A stretch of 64,000 nucleotides of DNA. Origin: Thiogranum sp963752745 (GTDB lineage Bacteria; Pseudomonadota; Gammaproteobacteria; DSM-19610). The translations under genes were made by a program, and so were the position numbers. This document shows, in pieces, positions 25,318 through 34,432 of this stretch (the stretch's first letter is position 1; each line of letters opens with the position of its first letter). The stretch lies in the NCBI GenBank assembly GCA_963752745.1, contig CAVWAK010000030.1, positions 1-64,000 on the forward strand. Reading direction: 5' to 3'. The notes beneath the pieces are model-generated. The model was not told the DNA's origin. It saw only the letters and a program-made list of their open reading frames with translations, and did no database searches.

Positions 25318-27822
25318 TTAAAGTGGCAGCGGTGTTACCGGCGACAGGTTCCAGATGCCGCTGTTGTATTCAAGCATGGTCCGGTCGGTCGAGAACTTGC
25401 CACTGTTCGCCGTGTTGAGGATGCTCATGCGCGTCCAGCGTTGCGGGTCACGGTAGGCCCTGGCGACAAGCTCCTGGGTATCGACAAAACTGCGGAAGTC
25501 CGCGGCTGTCAGCCAGGGATCATTGGCGCTGGTAATCGAGTCGATAATATCGTTGAACAGGTGTTTCTCGAACTGGTTGAAGTACCCGCTTTTCAAGAGC
25601 TGCATGACGGCATACAGGTCTTCGTCGGCGTCAATGATATCCCACGGACGGTAGTCCTCACGGGTCTCGGCAACCTGTGCGGCGTCGAGGCCGAACAGGA
25701 AGAAGTTATCGTCACCGACTTCTTCCAGGATTTCGATATTGGCGCCATCCATGGTGCCAATGGTGATGGCGCCGTTCATCATGAATTTCATGTTGCCGGT
25801 GCCGGAAGCTTCTTTGCCGGCCGTGGATATTTGCTCGGAGAGATCCGCACCCGGACAGATGATTTCCATCGCCGAGACACGGTAGTTGGGCAGAAACACG
25901 ACTTTGAGCAGGTCGCCCACGTCGGGATCTGCATTGATGATCTTGGCGACGTTGCTGATCAGCTTGATGATATCCTTCGCCATCGCATAACCCGGTGCCG
26001 CCTTGCCACCGACCAGCACGCAGCGTTGAGTCCAGTTGGCGGTATCGCCGCGCTTGATCCGGTTGTACAGGTGAATGACGTGCAGCGCGTTGAGTAGCTG
26101 ACGCTTGTACTCGTGAATACGCTTTACCTGTACGTCGAACAATGCCGACGTGGCGATCTTCACGCCACAGTCGCGCTCGACCATGTCAGCGAGGCGCTGC
26201 TTGTTGGCCAGCTTGACCTCGCGCCAGCGTTGCTGGAATGCTGCATCGTCGGCGTATTTCGTCAATCCCTTGAGCTCGTCCAGTTTGGTGACCCAGCCGT
26301 CACCGATGTGCTCGTTGATGAGCGCGGACAGGTCCGGGTTACACATTGCCAGCCAGCGCCGCTGGGTGACGCCATTGGTCTTGTTGTTGAACTTGTCCGG
26401 CCAGAGTTCGAAGAAATCACGGAACAGGCCTTCCTTGAGCAGCTGCGAATGCAGTTCGGCCACACCGTTCACGGAGTAGCTGCCGACGATGGCCAGGTAC
26501 GCCATACGCACCATGGGTGTATCGCCTTCCTCGATAATAGACAGGCGCCGCAGCCGTTCGGTATCGCCGGGCCAGCGCCGTGCCACCTGGGCGAGGAAGC
26601 GGGCGTTGATTTCGTAGATGATCTCCAGCAGCCGCGGCAGCAGGTTCTGGAACATCTGCACCGGCCATTTTTCCAGCGCTTCGGGTAACAGGGTGTGGTT
26701 GGTGTAGGCCATGGAGCGGGTGACGATATCCCAGGCGCGGTCCCAGTCGACACGATTCTCATCGACCAGCAGTCGCATCAGCTCTGCCACGGCGATACTC
26801 GGATGGGTGTCGTTGAGCTGGAAGCAGTGCTTGTCGGCCAGCGTGTCGAAATTGTTGTCGTGCAGTCGCATCCAGCGGCGCAGTACGTCCTTGAGACTCG
26901 CGGAAGCCAGTAAATACTGCTGGCGCAGGCGCAGTTCCTTGCCATTCTCGCTGGCATCGTTGGGGTAGAGCACCATGGTGATGTGTTCGGCGTTGTTCTT
27001 GGACTCCACCGCCTCGGCATAGTCGCCGGCATTGAATTCGTCGAGGTCGAATTCGTCGGTGGAGGTGGATTTCCACAGGCGCAGACTATTCACCGTGTCG
27101 TTGCGGAAACCCGGGACTGGAATGTCATAGGGCACCGCCAGTACATCGTGCGTATTCACCCAGCGAACCCGCTGCGCACCGTTTTCGTCGGTGTAGGACT
27201 CGGTGCGGCCACCGAAGTGGATGCGCTGGGTGTATTCCGGGCGCTCCAGTTCCCAGGGGTTGCCGTCGCGCAGCCAGTGATCCGGCTCCTCGATCTGGTA
27301 GCCGTTGACGAGTTCCTGCCGGAACATGCCGTACTCGTAGCGAAGACCGTAACCCAGTACCGGTAACTGCAGCGTTGCACAGCTGTCGAGGAAACAGGCG
27401 ACCAGGCGACCCAGGCCGCCGTTGCCGAGGCCGGCATCGTGCTCGGCGGTTTCGACCTCTTCCAGTTCGATTCCGTAGTCGTACAGCACACGGGTCACCG
27501 CATCGGTGATCCCGAGGTTGAGCATGGCATTGCTGAGGCCTCTGCCCATCAGGAATTCCAGCGACAGGTAACAGGTGCGCCGCGCATCCTTTTCTTCGTA
27601 GGCGAAGCGGGTTTCTTTCCAGCGTTCCATCAGCCTGTCGCGCACGGTGTAGGCCAGCGCTTCATACAGGTAGTGGCTCGTACAGTGCTGCTTGTCCCTG
27701 CCCAGAGTGCGGTTGTAGTAGCGAAGGAAATCCTCATCGATCGCCTTCTTGTCCATCGCCAGCGGCGGCAGTTCGGTCAGTTTCGGATGAGGGGTAAAGG
27801 CATTGGGTATGCGATTCTGCAT
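25318..27822 (-). CDS. glgP: Glycogen/alpha-glucan phosphorylase
   Basis: Cytoplasmic PLP enzyme releasing glucose-1-phosphate from alpha-1,4-glucans. The 834 residues are full length. Visible signatures are TCYLSLEFLMGRGLSNAM near the N-terminus, GLGNGGLGRLVACFLDS (about 135), the FQLNDTHPSIAVAELMR block (about 340) and the PLP site EASGTGNMKFMMNGA with the cofactor Lys. GTMDGANIEI follows it. No other glycogen gene is in view, so it is probably a single-gene transcript. A 375-bp gap with a 10-bp hairpin precedes it. Confidence 0.97.
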   Translation of the reverse strand: MQNRIPNAFTPHPKLTELPPLAMDKKAIDEDFLRYYNRTLGRDKQHCTSHYLYEALAYTVRDRLMERWKETRFAYEEKDARRTCYLSLEFLMGRGLSNAMLNLGITDAVTRVLYDYGIELEEVETAEHDAGLGNGGLGRLVACFLDSCATLQLPVLGYGLRYEYGMFRQELVNGYQIEEPDHWLRDGNPWELERPEYTQRIHFGGRTESYTDENGAQRVRWVNTHDVLAVPYDIPVPGFRNDTVNSLRLWKSTSTDEFDLDEFNAGDYAEAVESKNNAEHITMVLYPNDASENGKELRLRQQYLLASASLKDVLRRWMRLHDNNFDTLADKHCFQLNDTHPSIAVAELMRLLVDENRVDWDRAWDIVTRSMAYTNHTLLPEALEKWPVQMFQNLLPRLLEIIYEINARFLAQVARRWPGDTERLRRLSIIEEGDTPMVRMAYLAIVGSYSVNGVAELHSQLLKEGLFRDFFELWPDKFNNKTNGVTQRRWLAMCNPDLSALINEHIGDGWVTKLDELKGLTKYADDAAFQQRWREVKLANKQRLADMVERDCGVKIATSALFDVQVKRIHEYKRQLLNALHVIHLYNRIKRGDTANWTQRCVLVGGKAAPGYAMAKDIIKLISNVAKIINADPDVGDLLKVVFLPNYRVSAMEIICPGADLSEQISTAGKEASGTGNMKFMMNGAITIGTMDGANIEILEEVGDDNFFLFGLDAAQVAETREDYRPWDIIDADEDLYAVMQLLKSGYFNQFEKHLFNDIIDSITSANDPWLTAADFRSFVDTQELVARAYRDPQRWTRMSILNTANSGKFSTDRTMLEYNSGIWNLSPVTPLPL

Positions 27823-27967
27823 AGCTGGATAACCACTCCGGTAGTCGATTCAGTCGGCGGACGCTGCGTCCGGAAACCGCATACTACTAGAACCTTGCAG
27901 CAAGATCTCGCGGTACGATGAATGAGGTCTGAAGCGCCTGCCGGATAATGCCGGGCAGTCGCCTGAG

Positions 27968-27992
27968 TGCGATTGGCGAGCTGCCAATCGCA
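27968..27992. promoter_or_regulatory. Hairpin in the divergent glgP/yceH region
   Basis: TGCGATTGGC and GCCAATCGCA are perfect 10-bp arms with a GAGCT loop. The element lies between the divergent glgP and yceH starts and has no T-tract, so it may be an operator or leader structure. Nothing else was identified in 27823-28198 apart from the likely promoters. Confidence 0.4.
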
Positions 27993-28198
27993 GCGAAGAA
28001 CGGCGCTTCCGCGCTGGGGTTGTCCGGTGGTGATATATGGGCTCAAGGCACCGTTTTCTCCAGCATCGAAGGTTATTGTGCGCTGTCCCGATTCTTAAAC
28101 GAACCAGGTTCCGGGTGTGGCCCATCGGCATTGCGACCGCTATTCGATGCTCTGGCGTGGTGTTATATTGGTCAAATCAACGGCTCTGGAGGACATTA

Positions 28199-28879
28199 GT
28201 GGATATTTGCCTGACACCTTACGAAGCGCGCGTGATCGGTTGCCTGCTTGAAAAGGAGCGTACCACCCCCGAACACTATCCGCTTTCGCTTAACGCACTC
28301 ACCAATGCCTGCAACCAGAAGAGCAGCCGCGACCCGGTGCTGGCGCTCGACGAGACCACGATGCGGGACACCATCGACGCGCTGGAGAAGAAGCACTACA
28401 TCATCGAGAAGAGCGGCTTCGGCAGTCGCGTCACCAAGTACCAGCACCGGTTCTGCAATACTGAATTCGGCGAGCTGAAGTTGACCGAGCAGGAATTCGG
28501 TATTGTCTGTGTGTTGCTGCTGCGCGGCCCCCAGACACCGGGGGAACTGCGCTCCCGCACCGAACGGCTGTGCAAATTCCAGGATATCCACGAGGTCGAG
28601 TCGACGCTCGACCAGCTCATGCAGCGTGACGACGGCCCCTTTGTTGCAAAGCTTCCCCGCGTACCGGGCAAGCGTGAGACCCGCTTTGCACACCTGTTTG
28701 GTGGCGAGATAGACATGGCCGAGGCGGCGGAATCCGCACCCGCGGTATCAGCCGAGTCCGGGGCGGACACTGAGCGCATCGTGCAGCTTGAGCAGCTGGT
28801 CAACCAGCTGCGCGATGAGGTGGCAACGCTCAAGATGCGGCTTGACCGGATTTCACCGGACCAGGATCCCGGCAGCTAA
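28199..28879 (+). CDS. yceH: YceH family (DUF480) protein
   Basis: 226 residues, a two-winged-helix protein of unknown role conserved in gammaproteobacteria. It opens with LTPYEARVIGCLLEKERTTP and contains YPLSLNALTNACNQKSSRDP, LLLRGPQTPGELRSRTERL and LPRVPGKRETRFAHL, the standard family blocks. A C-terminal coiled stretch (about 195-220) ends the protein. The GTG at 28199 after GGAGGAC is taken as start because family homology begins immediately. The longer in-frame extension to 28037 has no family character. Confidence 0.92.
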   Translation: MDICLTPYEARVIGCLLEKERTTPEHYPLSLNALTNACNQKSSRDPVLALDETTMRDTIDALEKKHYIIEKSGFGSRVTKYQHRFCNTEFGELKLTEQEFGIVCVLLLRGPQTPGELRSRTERLCKFQDIHEVESTLDQLMQRDDGPFVAKLPRVPGKRETRFAHLFGGEIDMAEAAESAPAVSAESGADTERIVQLEQLVNQLRDEVATLKMRLDRISPDQDPGS

Positions 28880-28880
28880 G

Positions 28881-28971
28881 CCACCCTGCAGGAGCACCCG
28901 TTAAACCGTCGGGCACAAGCGCCGCCCTCCGGCGCGATTGTTCGGCAACCAGCGCGGTCATCAGACCGCTC
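28881..28971. repeat. Dispersed repeat, copy 2 (inverted relative to 15488)
   Basis: Reverse complement of the 15488-15578 element, with one mismatch in the central 50 bases. It occupies the space between yceH and the DUF2868 gene and includes a REP-like GGAGCACC ... GACCGCTCCTGCAG pattern. Confidence 0.8.
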
Positions 28972-29018
28972 CTGCAGCAACCGCTAATTGCTGCGGGAAT
29001 TCGGGTTACAATAAAAAT

Positions 29019-30506
29019 ATGTCTCATTTTTCCCTGTTAAGTGATCTGATCGATCTGGACGGCGTGCTGGAGAAGGACAGTACCACTGACCTTGACAGTC
29101 GCCGGCAACGGGATCGCCGTATCGGCCGAAGCTCGCAGCATGACCGTAACCAGCCGGTGTCACAGATTCGTGCCTGGCTGCGCGAAATAACGGTTGGCGA
29201 CGCGCATACGAATGGCGCGCAGGGCGCGCGCCTTTATCATGTCCTTTGTGTTGTGCTGCTGGTGGCCGGTTTGCTCACTGGCTGGGGATTGGCCAGTGCG
29301 ACCCTGTACTACGATGGCCAGCAGCCGATTAACGTTGTTAACGCGGTGCTGGTGCTGGTGTTGCCACAGGTGTTGCTGCTGCTGGTTTGGTTGCTGACAG
29401 CGCTGCCGGTTCGTCTGCCACTATTCAGCCAGCTTGGCGCACCGCTCGGCTTTCTCAACCCCGGGAGACTGACCGGCCAGCTTGCCAGTTTGTTCGTCAA
29501 GCGCGATGACCGGGGGCTGGCGTTACTCTGGCATCCGGATAATGCCGCTGTTCTCGCGCCCGCTGCCCGCTGGTTGTTTTCTTTCTGGTCACAGTTGTTT
29601 GCCTTCAGTTTCAATATTGGCGTTTTGATGTGCGCGTTTTTTCTGGTCTCGTCTTCTGATCTGGCCTTTGTCTGGAGCACTACGCTGACGATCAGCGACG
29701 CGGCTTTCCAACAATTGTTAACGGTATTCTCTACTCCCTGGAGCGCCTTTCTGCCGGAAGCCGTTCCCGGTGCCGAGCTGGTTTCCAATAGCCGCTATTA
29801 TCGACTCGATGAAGGCACGCTGGCAGGTGCAGCCGCCACACCGCAACTTGCCAGTGAGCTGGGGAAATGGTGGCCGTTTTTAATCGCCGCCGTTACCGGC
29901 TATGGCTTGTTGCCACGGTTAGTGACACTGGCCTTTTCCTGGTATCGCTTTCGGCATCATCTGGGCAGGGCACTGTGCAACCTGCCGGGCGCACCGGAAC
30001 TGTTGGCGCGGATGAACTCACCACTGGTATCAACCCTGGCGGCAGAACCGGAACAGGCATTCAAAATGCCCGCGAATGACAGCACAGTTAAACAGCAAGC
30101 CGGCCAGTATGCGCTGCAGTGTGCGGTTATCGACTGGGCCGGTGCCTGCGCTGACGAGGCTGCTATGACCGGACTGCTGGCCGCGATGGGCATCAGGGTG
30201 AAAGCCTTTTATCCGGCGGGTGGTCGGCAGAGTACTGAAGCCGATGCAGCACTGGGTAGATCACTGTGCAGGCAAAGTCGTGAAGGCATCGGCATTCTGG
30301 TCAGGGCATGGGAACCGCCTACGCTTGAGGTTACGGATTTTTTGAGCGCTCTCCGACGGCAATGCGGTGACAGGAAACCCGTTATCGTGCTCCTCATGGG
30401 CGATGCTGATGGCGTGACGGCTTCCGATCGGGACATCTGGCAACTGATGCTCAGCCAGTTGCGTGATCCGGACCTGCACGTCGAAGTGATCGGCGGGACG
30501 GTATGA
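29019..30506 (+). CDS. DUF2868 membrane protein, partner of a DUF3482 GTPase
   Basis: 495 residues with a charged N-terminal region (about 1-70) and hydrophobic segments at about 78-100, 110-135, 185-215 and 288-310. A soluble C-terminal domain (about 365-495) ends in a strand-rich PVIVLLMGDADGVTASDRD segment. This matches the DUF2868 family. The stop overlaps the next gene by four bases (ATGA), and the two families are regularly found as a pair. Function is unknown; a membrane receptor or effector for the GTPase is a reasonable guess. ATG 29019 is preferred over an upstream in-frame start lying inside the repeat. Confidence 0.82.
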   Translation: MSHFSLLSDLIDLDGVLEKDSTTDLDSRRQRDRRIGRSSQHDRNQPVSQIRAWLREITVGDAHTNGAQGARLYHVLCVVLLVAGLLTGWGLASATLYYDGQQPINVVNAVLVLVLPQVLLLLVWLLTALPVRLPLFSQLGAPLGFLNPGRLTGQLASLFVKRDDRGLALLWHPDNAAVLAPAARWLFSFWSQLFAFSFNIGVLMCAFFLVSSSDLAFVWSTTLTISDAAFQQLLTVFSTPWSAFLPEAVPGAELVSNSRYYRLDEGTLAGAAATPQLASELGKWWPFLIAAVTGYGLLPRLVTLAFSWYRFRHHLGRALCNLPGAPELLARMNSPLVSTLAAEPEQAFKMPANDSTVKQQAGQYALQCAVIDWAGACADEAAMTGLLAAMGIRVKAFYPAGGRQSTEADAALGRSLCRQSREGIGILVRAWEPPTLEVTDFLSALRRQCGDRKPVIVLLMGDADGVTASDRDIWQLMLSQLRDPDLHVEVIGGTV

Positions 30507-31888
30507 GCGTTCCTGAATTTGCCATTGTCGGTCATCCCAACAAGGGTAAAAGCAGCATCGTCTCGACGCTGTCCGAGGATGAAAGCGTTACCATCTCTCC
30601 GGTGCCCGGCACTACTATTGATAATCGCCATTACCCGATGGCCGTTGACGGTGAGATTCTCTACGAACTGATCGATACTCCCGGTTTTCAGCGTGCACGC
30701 GCTGCGCTGGAGTGGATGCGCAGCCATGTCGGTTCGGCTGTTGATCGTGCCGATACAGTACGCCGGTTCGTCGATGAACATCAGCAGGATCCGCGTTTTG
30801 AAGCAGAGGTCCACCTGTTGACGCCGATTCTAGAAGGTGCTGGCATTCTTTATGTGGTGGACGGTTCGCGGCCTTTTGGCGAGGACTACGAGGCGGAGAT
30901 GGAAATCCTGCGCTGGACCGGTCAACCGAGTATGGCGCTGATCAACATGATTGGTAACAGTGACTACTCGGACGACTGGACGAAGGCGCTCGGGCAGTAT
31001 TTTCGCATTGTTCGGGTGTTCGACGCGATGAAAGCCGATTTCGACCGCCGTGTGCAACTGTTGCTGGCCTTCGGCGAACTTCGCGAAGCGTGGCGGGATA
31101 CCCTGGAAAAGGCGGTGCGTATCCTGCGTGATGAGCAGGCCCGGCGGCGGAGTCTTGCAACACAGGTTATTGCCGAGATGCTCGCACGTATGATCACCCA
31201 TGTGCGTCGCCGCAGGCTGGAGCCGGACACGGCGATGGATGCGGCGCGCGATGAGATGCTTGACACTTACAAGCAGGAACTGGTTGCCATGGAACAGCGC
31301 TGCCGCGACGAAGTGGAACAGATCTATAATCACAGGGGCCTGGAGCACAACGAACCCGTTATGCAGTTACTGGATGACGATCTGTTCGCGCGCCAGACCT
31401 GGGTGCTGTTTGGACTCACGCGGCAGCAGCTGGTGGCTACCGGCGCGATCGGCGGTGCCGCCGCTGGTGGCATGATCGATCTGGCCGTGCATGGTGCTTC
31501 TTTATTGCTGGGCAGTGGTCTGGGCGCACTCGCTGGTGGCGTCTCGGCCTGGTTAACGTCGGACCGGATTGCCAACATCAAGGTACTTGGCCATCCACTG
31601 GGCGGCAAGGAAGTCAGCATCGGCCCGATGCGTAATATCAATTTCCCTTATGTGGTGCTCGGCCGGGCGCTGTTACACCAGCGCATGATCGAAGCGCGCA
31701 CACATGCTTGCCGTGGCCCTCTGGAAACAGACGCTCAACCAGGACAGCTGCAACTGACTGATACCCGCACGCGCCGCCGTTTTGAAAAACTGTTTGCGAA
31801 GCTGCGAAAACAGGAAAGCTACCAGACCGATCTGGTGACCTCGCTGGCTGACCTTGTTGAGTCGCAGTTAACAATCTCTCTGGCTTGA
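30503..31888 (+). CDS. DUF3482-type GTPase
   Basis: 461 residues with an N-terminal Era/TrmE-like GTPase domain: Walker A GHPNKGKSS (about 9-17), a Thr in the switch I region (PGTTIDN) and G3 DTPGF. The G4 motif is atypical (NMIGNSD in place of NKxD). The C-terminal half is helical, with a Gly/Ala-rich hydrophobic hairpin (GAIGGAAAGGMIDLAVHGAS, about 312-331, and LLGSGLGALAGGVSAWL) that may insert in membranes. It is translationally coupled to the DUF2868 gene. A membrane-acting GTPase module is likely, with unknown substrate. Confidence 0.85.
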   Translation: MSVPEFAIVGHPNKGKSSIVSTLSEDESVTISPVPGTTIDNRHYPMAVDGEILYELIDTPGFQRARAALEWMRSHVGSAVDRADTVRRFVDEHQQDPRFEAEVHLLTPILEGAGILYVVDGSRPFGEDYEAEMEILRWTGQPSMALINMIGNSDYSDDWTKALGQYFRIVRVFDAMKADFDRRVQLLLAFGELREAWRDTLEKAVRILRDEQARRRSLATQVIAEMLARMITHVRRRRLEPDTAMDAARDEMLDTYKQELVAMEQRCRDEVEQIYNHRGLEHNEPVMQLLDDDLFARQTWVLFGLTRQQLVATGAIGGAAAGGMIDLAVHGASLLLGSGLGALAGGVSAWLTSDRIANIKVLGHPLGGKEVSIGPMRNINFPYVVLGRALLHQRMIEARTHACRGPLETDAQPGQLQLTDTRTRRRFEKLFAKLRKQESYQTDLVTSLADLVESQLTISLA

Positions 31889-31971
31889 TCAGAGCGGCTT
31901 TGTTAACGATTGATCCTGAATGTCATGACGCGGTGCTACAATACCCTGGCCAATGCTTCCGGGGGACGTGA

Positions 31972-32007
31972 GTGGATATTTGTTTGAAAGCTTATGAAAA
32001 TACCTAA
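31972..32007 (+). other. Eleven-codon leader frame resembling the YceH N-terminus
   Basis: GTG GAT ATT TGT opens a short frame, MDICLKAYENT, ending in TAA. It overlaps the RIO kinase start in another frame. YceH begins MDICLTPYEA, and the DNA around both starts is similar (GTGGATATTTG after a GGA-rich site). It could be a recombination scar or a leader peptide. Its significance is uncertain. Confidence 0.3.
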
Positions 32008-32851
32008 AAGATTAAAGCCGCTGGTCGAAGATGGCCTGATCGATGAAGTCAAGTCCCAGTTGATGAGTGGCAAGGAAGCCCAGATCTATGTGATTCGCTG
32101 CGGCGAGGCGATACGTTGTGCAAAGGTTTATAAAGAAGCAAAACAGCGCAGCTTCAAGCAGGCCGTGCAGTACCAGGAAGGGCGTAAGGTCAAGAACAGC
32201 CGCCGGGCCCGCGCCATGGAGAAGCGTACCCGCTACGGGCAAAAAGAATCGGAGCAGGCCTGGCTGAACGCGGAGGTGGATGCGCTCTATTGCCTGGCTG
32301 CTGCCGGTGTTCGTGTGCCTGAGCCCTATGGTTTTGTTGATGGGGTACTGCTGATGGAGCTGGTAACTGACGCTGATGGCAATGCGGCCCCGCGACTTAA
32401 TGACCTGACCTTGACCAGCGAGCAGGCGATTGATTATTACGGCCGGATAATTGCGGAAATAGTGCGCATGCTCTGCGCGGGACTTGTCCATGGTGACTTG
32501 TCACCGTTCAACGTATTGGTTGATAGTGAAGGTCCTGTCATTATCGACCTGCCGCAAGCTGTCAATGCCGCCGCCAATAACAGTGCCGGCATGATGCTGG
32601 AGCGGGATGTTGTCAACATGGCGATTTATTTCGGCGGGTTTGCCCCGGAGTTACTGAAAACCGACTACGGCAAGGAAATCTGGGCGCTTTATGAAAGCGG
32701 CAAGCTCCAGCATGATACGCCCCTTACCGGGCGCTTTAAGCGTAGTGCGGTGGATGCCGATGTGGATAAGGTCATGCAGGTCATCGACGACGCCCGCGAA
32801 CAGGAAGACGAACGCCGTGAACGGGAGCTGGCTGCACGGGAAATGGAGTAA
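31994..32851 (+). CDS. RIO-type serine protein kinase (PA4780 family)
   Basis: 285 residues of a RIO1-like atypical kinase. It has an N-terminal helical part, the nucleotide site GKEAQIYVIRCGEAIRCAKV with Lys in the CAKVY segment, catalytic loop LVHGDLSPFNVLV (Asp and Asn), and metal-binding IIDLPQAVNAA in place of DFG. The C-terminal tail is acidic and highly charged (REQEDERRERELAARE). Bacterial members are poorly understood and some are linked to stress. It is a single gene between the GTPase and a REP-like element. Confidence 0.92.
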   Translation: MKIPKRLKPLVEDGLIDEVKSQLMSGKEAQIYVIRCGEAIRCAKVYKEAKQRSFKQAVQYQEGRKVKNSRRARAMEKRTRYGQKESEQAWLNAEVDALYCLAAAGVRVPEPYGFVDGVLLMELVTDADGNAAPRLNDLTLTSEQAIDYYGRIIAEIVRMLCAGLVHGDLSPFNVLVDSEGPVIIDLPQAVNAAANNSAGMMLERDVVNMAIYFGGFAPELLKTDYGKEIWALYESGKLQHDTPLTGRFKRSAVDADVDKVMQVIDDAREQEDERRERELAAREME

Positions 32852-32860
32852 TATTCAATG

Positions 32861-32886
32861 CAGGAGCGCCGTCCCCCGGCGCGAGC
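32861..32886. repeat. Short REP-like element
   Basis: CAGGAGCGCCGTCCCCCGGC followed by GCGAGC matches the first arm of the palindrome at 36334. It is a single arm located between the convergent RIO kinase and glutaredoxin-like genes. Confidence 0.6.
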
Positions 32887-33273
32887 CTATGCAAAGTTTT
32901 CGTTAAGATATTTGATAATATCGTTTGATTCGTACAGCCATTCCACGCTGCCATCCGCTTGCGTAATTCGCAGGCAGGGGACCTTGATGACACCACCACC
33001 TTCCAGTAACTGCTGACGGCTGGACGCGTGCTTAAGTGCGTCGCGGGTCTCGATATTGAGTGACAGGCGTTTGATGGCACGCCGGGTCTTTATGCAGAAC
33101 GGGCAGGTGAAGAACTGGTACATGACAAGGTTTTTTGTTTGCCTGTCGATGCGCTGCTGTTCGTCGGGGCTGCGTTTGATCCCGCGAGGTCTGGTCAGTC
33201 GGTCTGCGGCCAGCAGGATCGGGCCGACTACGGCGTGAACGCCTTTAAAAAAGTATCTGATAATGAGGCGCAT
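32887..33273 (-). CDS. Glutaredoxin/GST N-terminal domain protein with membrane-proximal N-terminus
   Basis: 128 residues. A hydrophobic, amphipathic N-terminus (about 3-23) leads through a basic linker into a thioredoxin-fold domain with the CPFC redox motif (Cys57, Cys60), a KVPCLRI cis-Pro segment and a C-terminal ESNDIIKYLNENF helix typical of the GST N-terminal domain. It probably reduces disulfides or glutathionylated targets at the membrane. ATG 33273 is used; an in-frame extension upstream to 33414 lacks family character. Confidence 0.78.
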   Translation of the reverse strand: MRLIIRYFFKGVHAVVGPILLAADRLTRPRGIKRSPDEQQRIDRQTKNLVMYQFFTCPFCIKTRRAIKRLSLNIETRDALKHASSRQQLLEGGGVIKVPCLRITQADGSVEWLYESNDIIKYLNENFA

Positions 33274-33388
33274 GCTGTATTTCCACTTCGGGGGCGTTTC
33301 CAGGCAATGCCTGGTCAGGGTTGTTGGTAAAATCGGGACGCTATTATAGGGGAAATCGGAAATGGAATCCGGCCTGTGCAGTGGGTGA

Positions 33389-33664
33389 TCAGGCGATCCG
33401 GATGCGCACCACATTCATGACCTCAAACGCCAATCCTGCCACCGACTCTGTGCTGGCGTAATAGGTCAGGTTTACTCTTTGTCCCTGTAGATTCTTGTAT
33501 TTTTTGGTGCGTTTATATTTAAAGGGGACCTCGCAACCTTCGATCATCAAGCTGTTGAGGAACCATTCCCCCTTTTCCCGCTGCACATGGGAAGTCACCT
33601 TGACCATGTCCGAATGGACCAGTTTTTCGTGCTTTTTCAGTAGTTTTTCCGGATTAGTGTGCAT
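33389..33664 (-). CDS. Small conserved-looking soluble protein, unknown function
   Basis: 91 residues, basic, no signal peptide. Order seen: a helical N-terminus (PEKLLKKHEKLVH), then beta-rich segments around GEWFLNSLMIEGCEVPFKYK and a VNLTYYASTESVAGLAFEVM C-terminus. I do not recognise a named family. It is followed by the glutaredoxin-like gene on the same strand after about 115 bp. Confidence 0.6.
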   Translation of the reverse strand: MHTNPEKLLKKHEKLVHSDMVKVTSHVQREKGEWFLNSLMIEGCEVPFKYKRTKKYKNLQGQRVNLTYYASTESVAGLAFEVMNVVRIRIA

Positions 33665-33878
33665 TCGTAGGGTGCCTGCCAGCCGGTATTGAAATTCCGG
33701 GGGACAGTATACGCAAATAGGGGGAAAACCACGTAATTTGACGATATCTGCTGTTTATCCGGGGCTCGTTCAGCATTGATTCAGGTAGCGTCACCTATGC
33801 TGGCGTTGAAGTATGGGAGGAAGGTTGCGGGATGCTGTTCGATTAAATCACCACGAGAAAAAAACAAGGGGATGAACG

Positions 33879-34412
33879 ATGAGACGCCTGATAATTGCCA
33901 TACCCTTCGGGATAATCCTGTTGACCGCTTGCGGTACTGTGCCTGTCAGCCCTGCGATGCCGGTTTACGTTGATACGGCAGAAGTGATCAAGGCGGAACC
34001 GCTGTACCAGTCGGTCCAGGTCGCACGCCCCGTCAATGAATGCTGGACAGAAACAGTCGCTCACGCCAGCCCGCGGCATAACGCCTATGCCGGGCCATTA
34101 GCCGGGGGGATCATCGGGGGGGTGCTCGGCAGTCGCGTGGGCAGGGGGCGCGGCAATACGCCGCTGGCAGTTGTGGGCGCCCTGGTCGGGGCGTCTATCG
34201 GGCGGAGTCTCAGTGAACCAGCCTACGCACCACCTGTTTATTCGAATGTGCAGCGCTGTACTACCGTCAATCATTACGAGCAACGCCAACAAGTGGTTGG
34301 CTATCGTGTAGACTACCGCTATGAGGGGCAGACTTTTACCACGCGCACTCATCGGCACCCTGGCCGATTCATCCGTGTGCGCGTTAACGTGGATCCGGTT
34401 GGCGGTACCTGA
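33879..34412 (+). CDS. Glycine-zipper (2TM) outer-membrane lipoprotein
   Basis: 177 residues with lipobox LTAC (Cys18) and a central glycine zipper AGPLAGGIIGGVLGSRVGRG (about 71-90), continuing as ALVGASIGRS. This is the SlyB/Rick_17kDa-like pattern of envelope lipoproteins. The C-terminal part (VVGYRVDYRYEGQTFTTRTH to the end) recurs in the exported protein at 37003-37392, suggesting a shared binding module. It lies just before a PepSY-type gene on the same strand. Confidence 0.85.
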   Translation: MRRLIIAIPFGIILLTACGTVPVSPAMPVYVDTAEVIKAEPLYQSVQVARPVNECWTETVAHASPRHNAYAGPLAGGIIGGVLGSRVGRGRGNTPLAVVGALVGASIGRSLSEPAYAPPVYSNVQRCTTVNHYEQRQQVVGYRVDYRYEGQTFTTRTHRHPGRFIRVRVNVDPVGGT

Positions 34413-34432
34413 ACAATGGTTACAGGCGTACG

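Noticed and set aside
25273..26688. Long plus-strand frames inside glgP
   Set aside because: Shadow frames in a GC-rich conserved gene; glgP on the minus strand is unambiguous.
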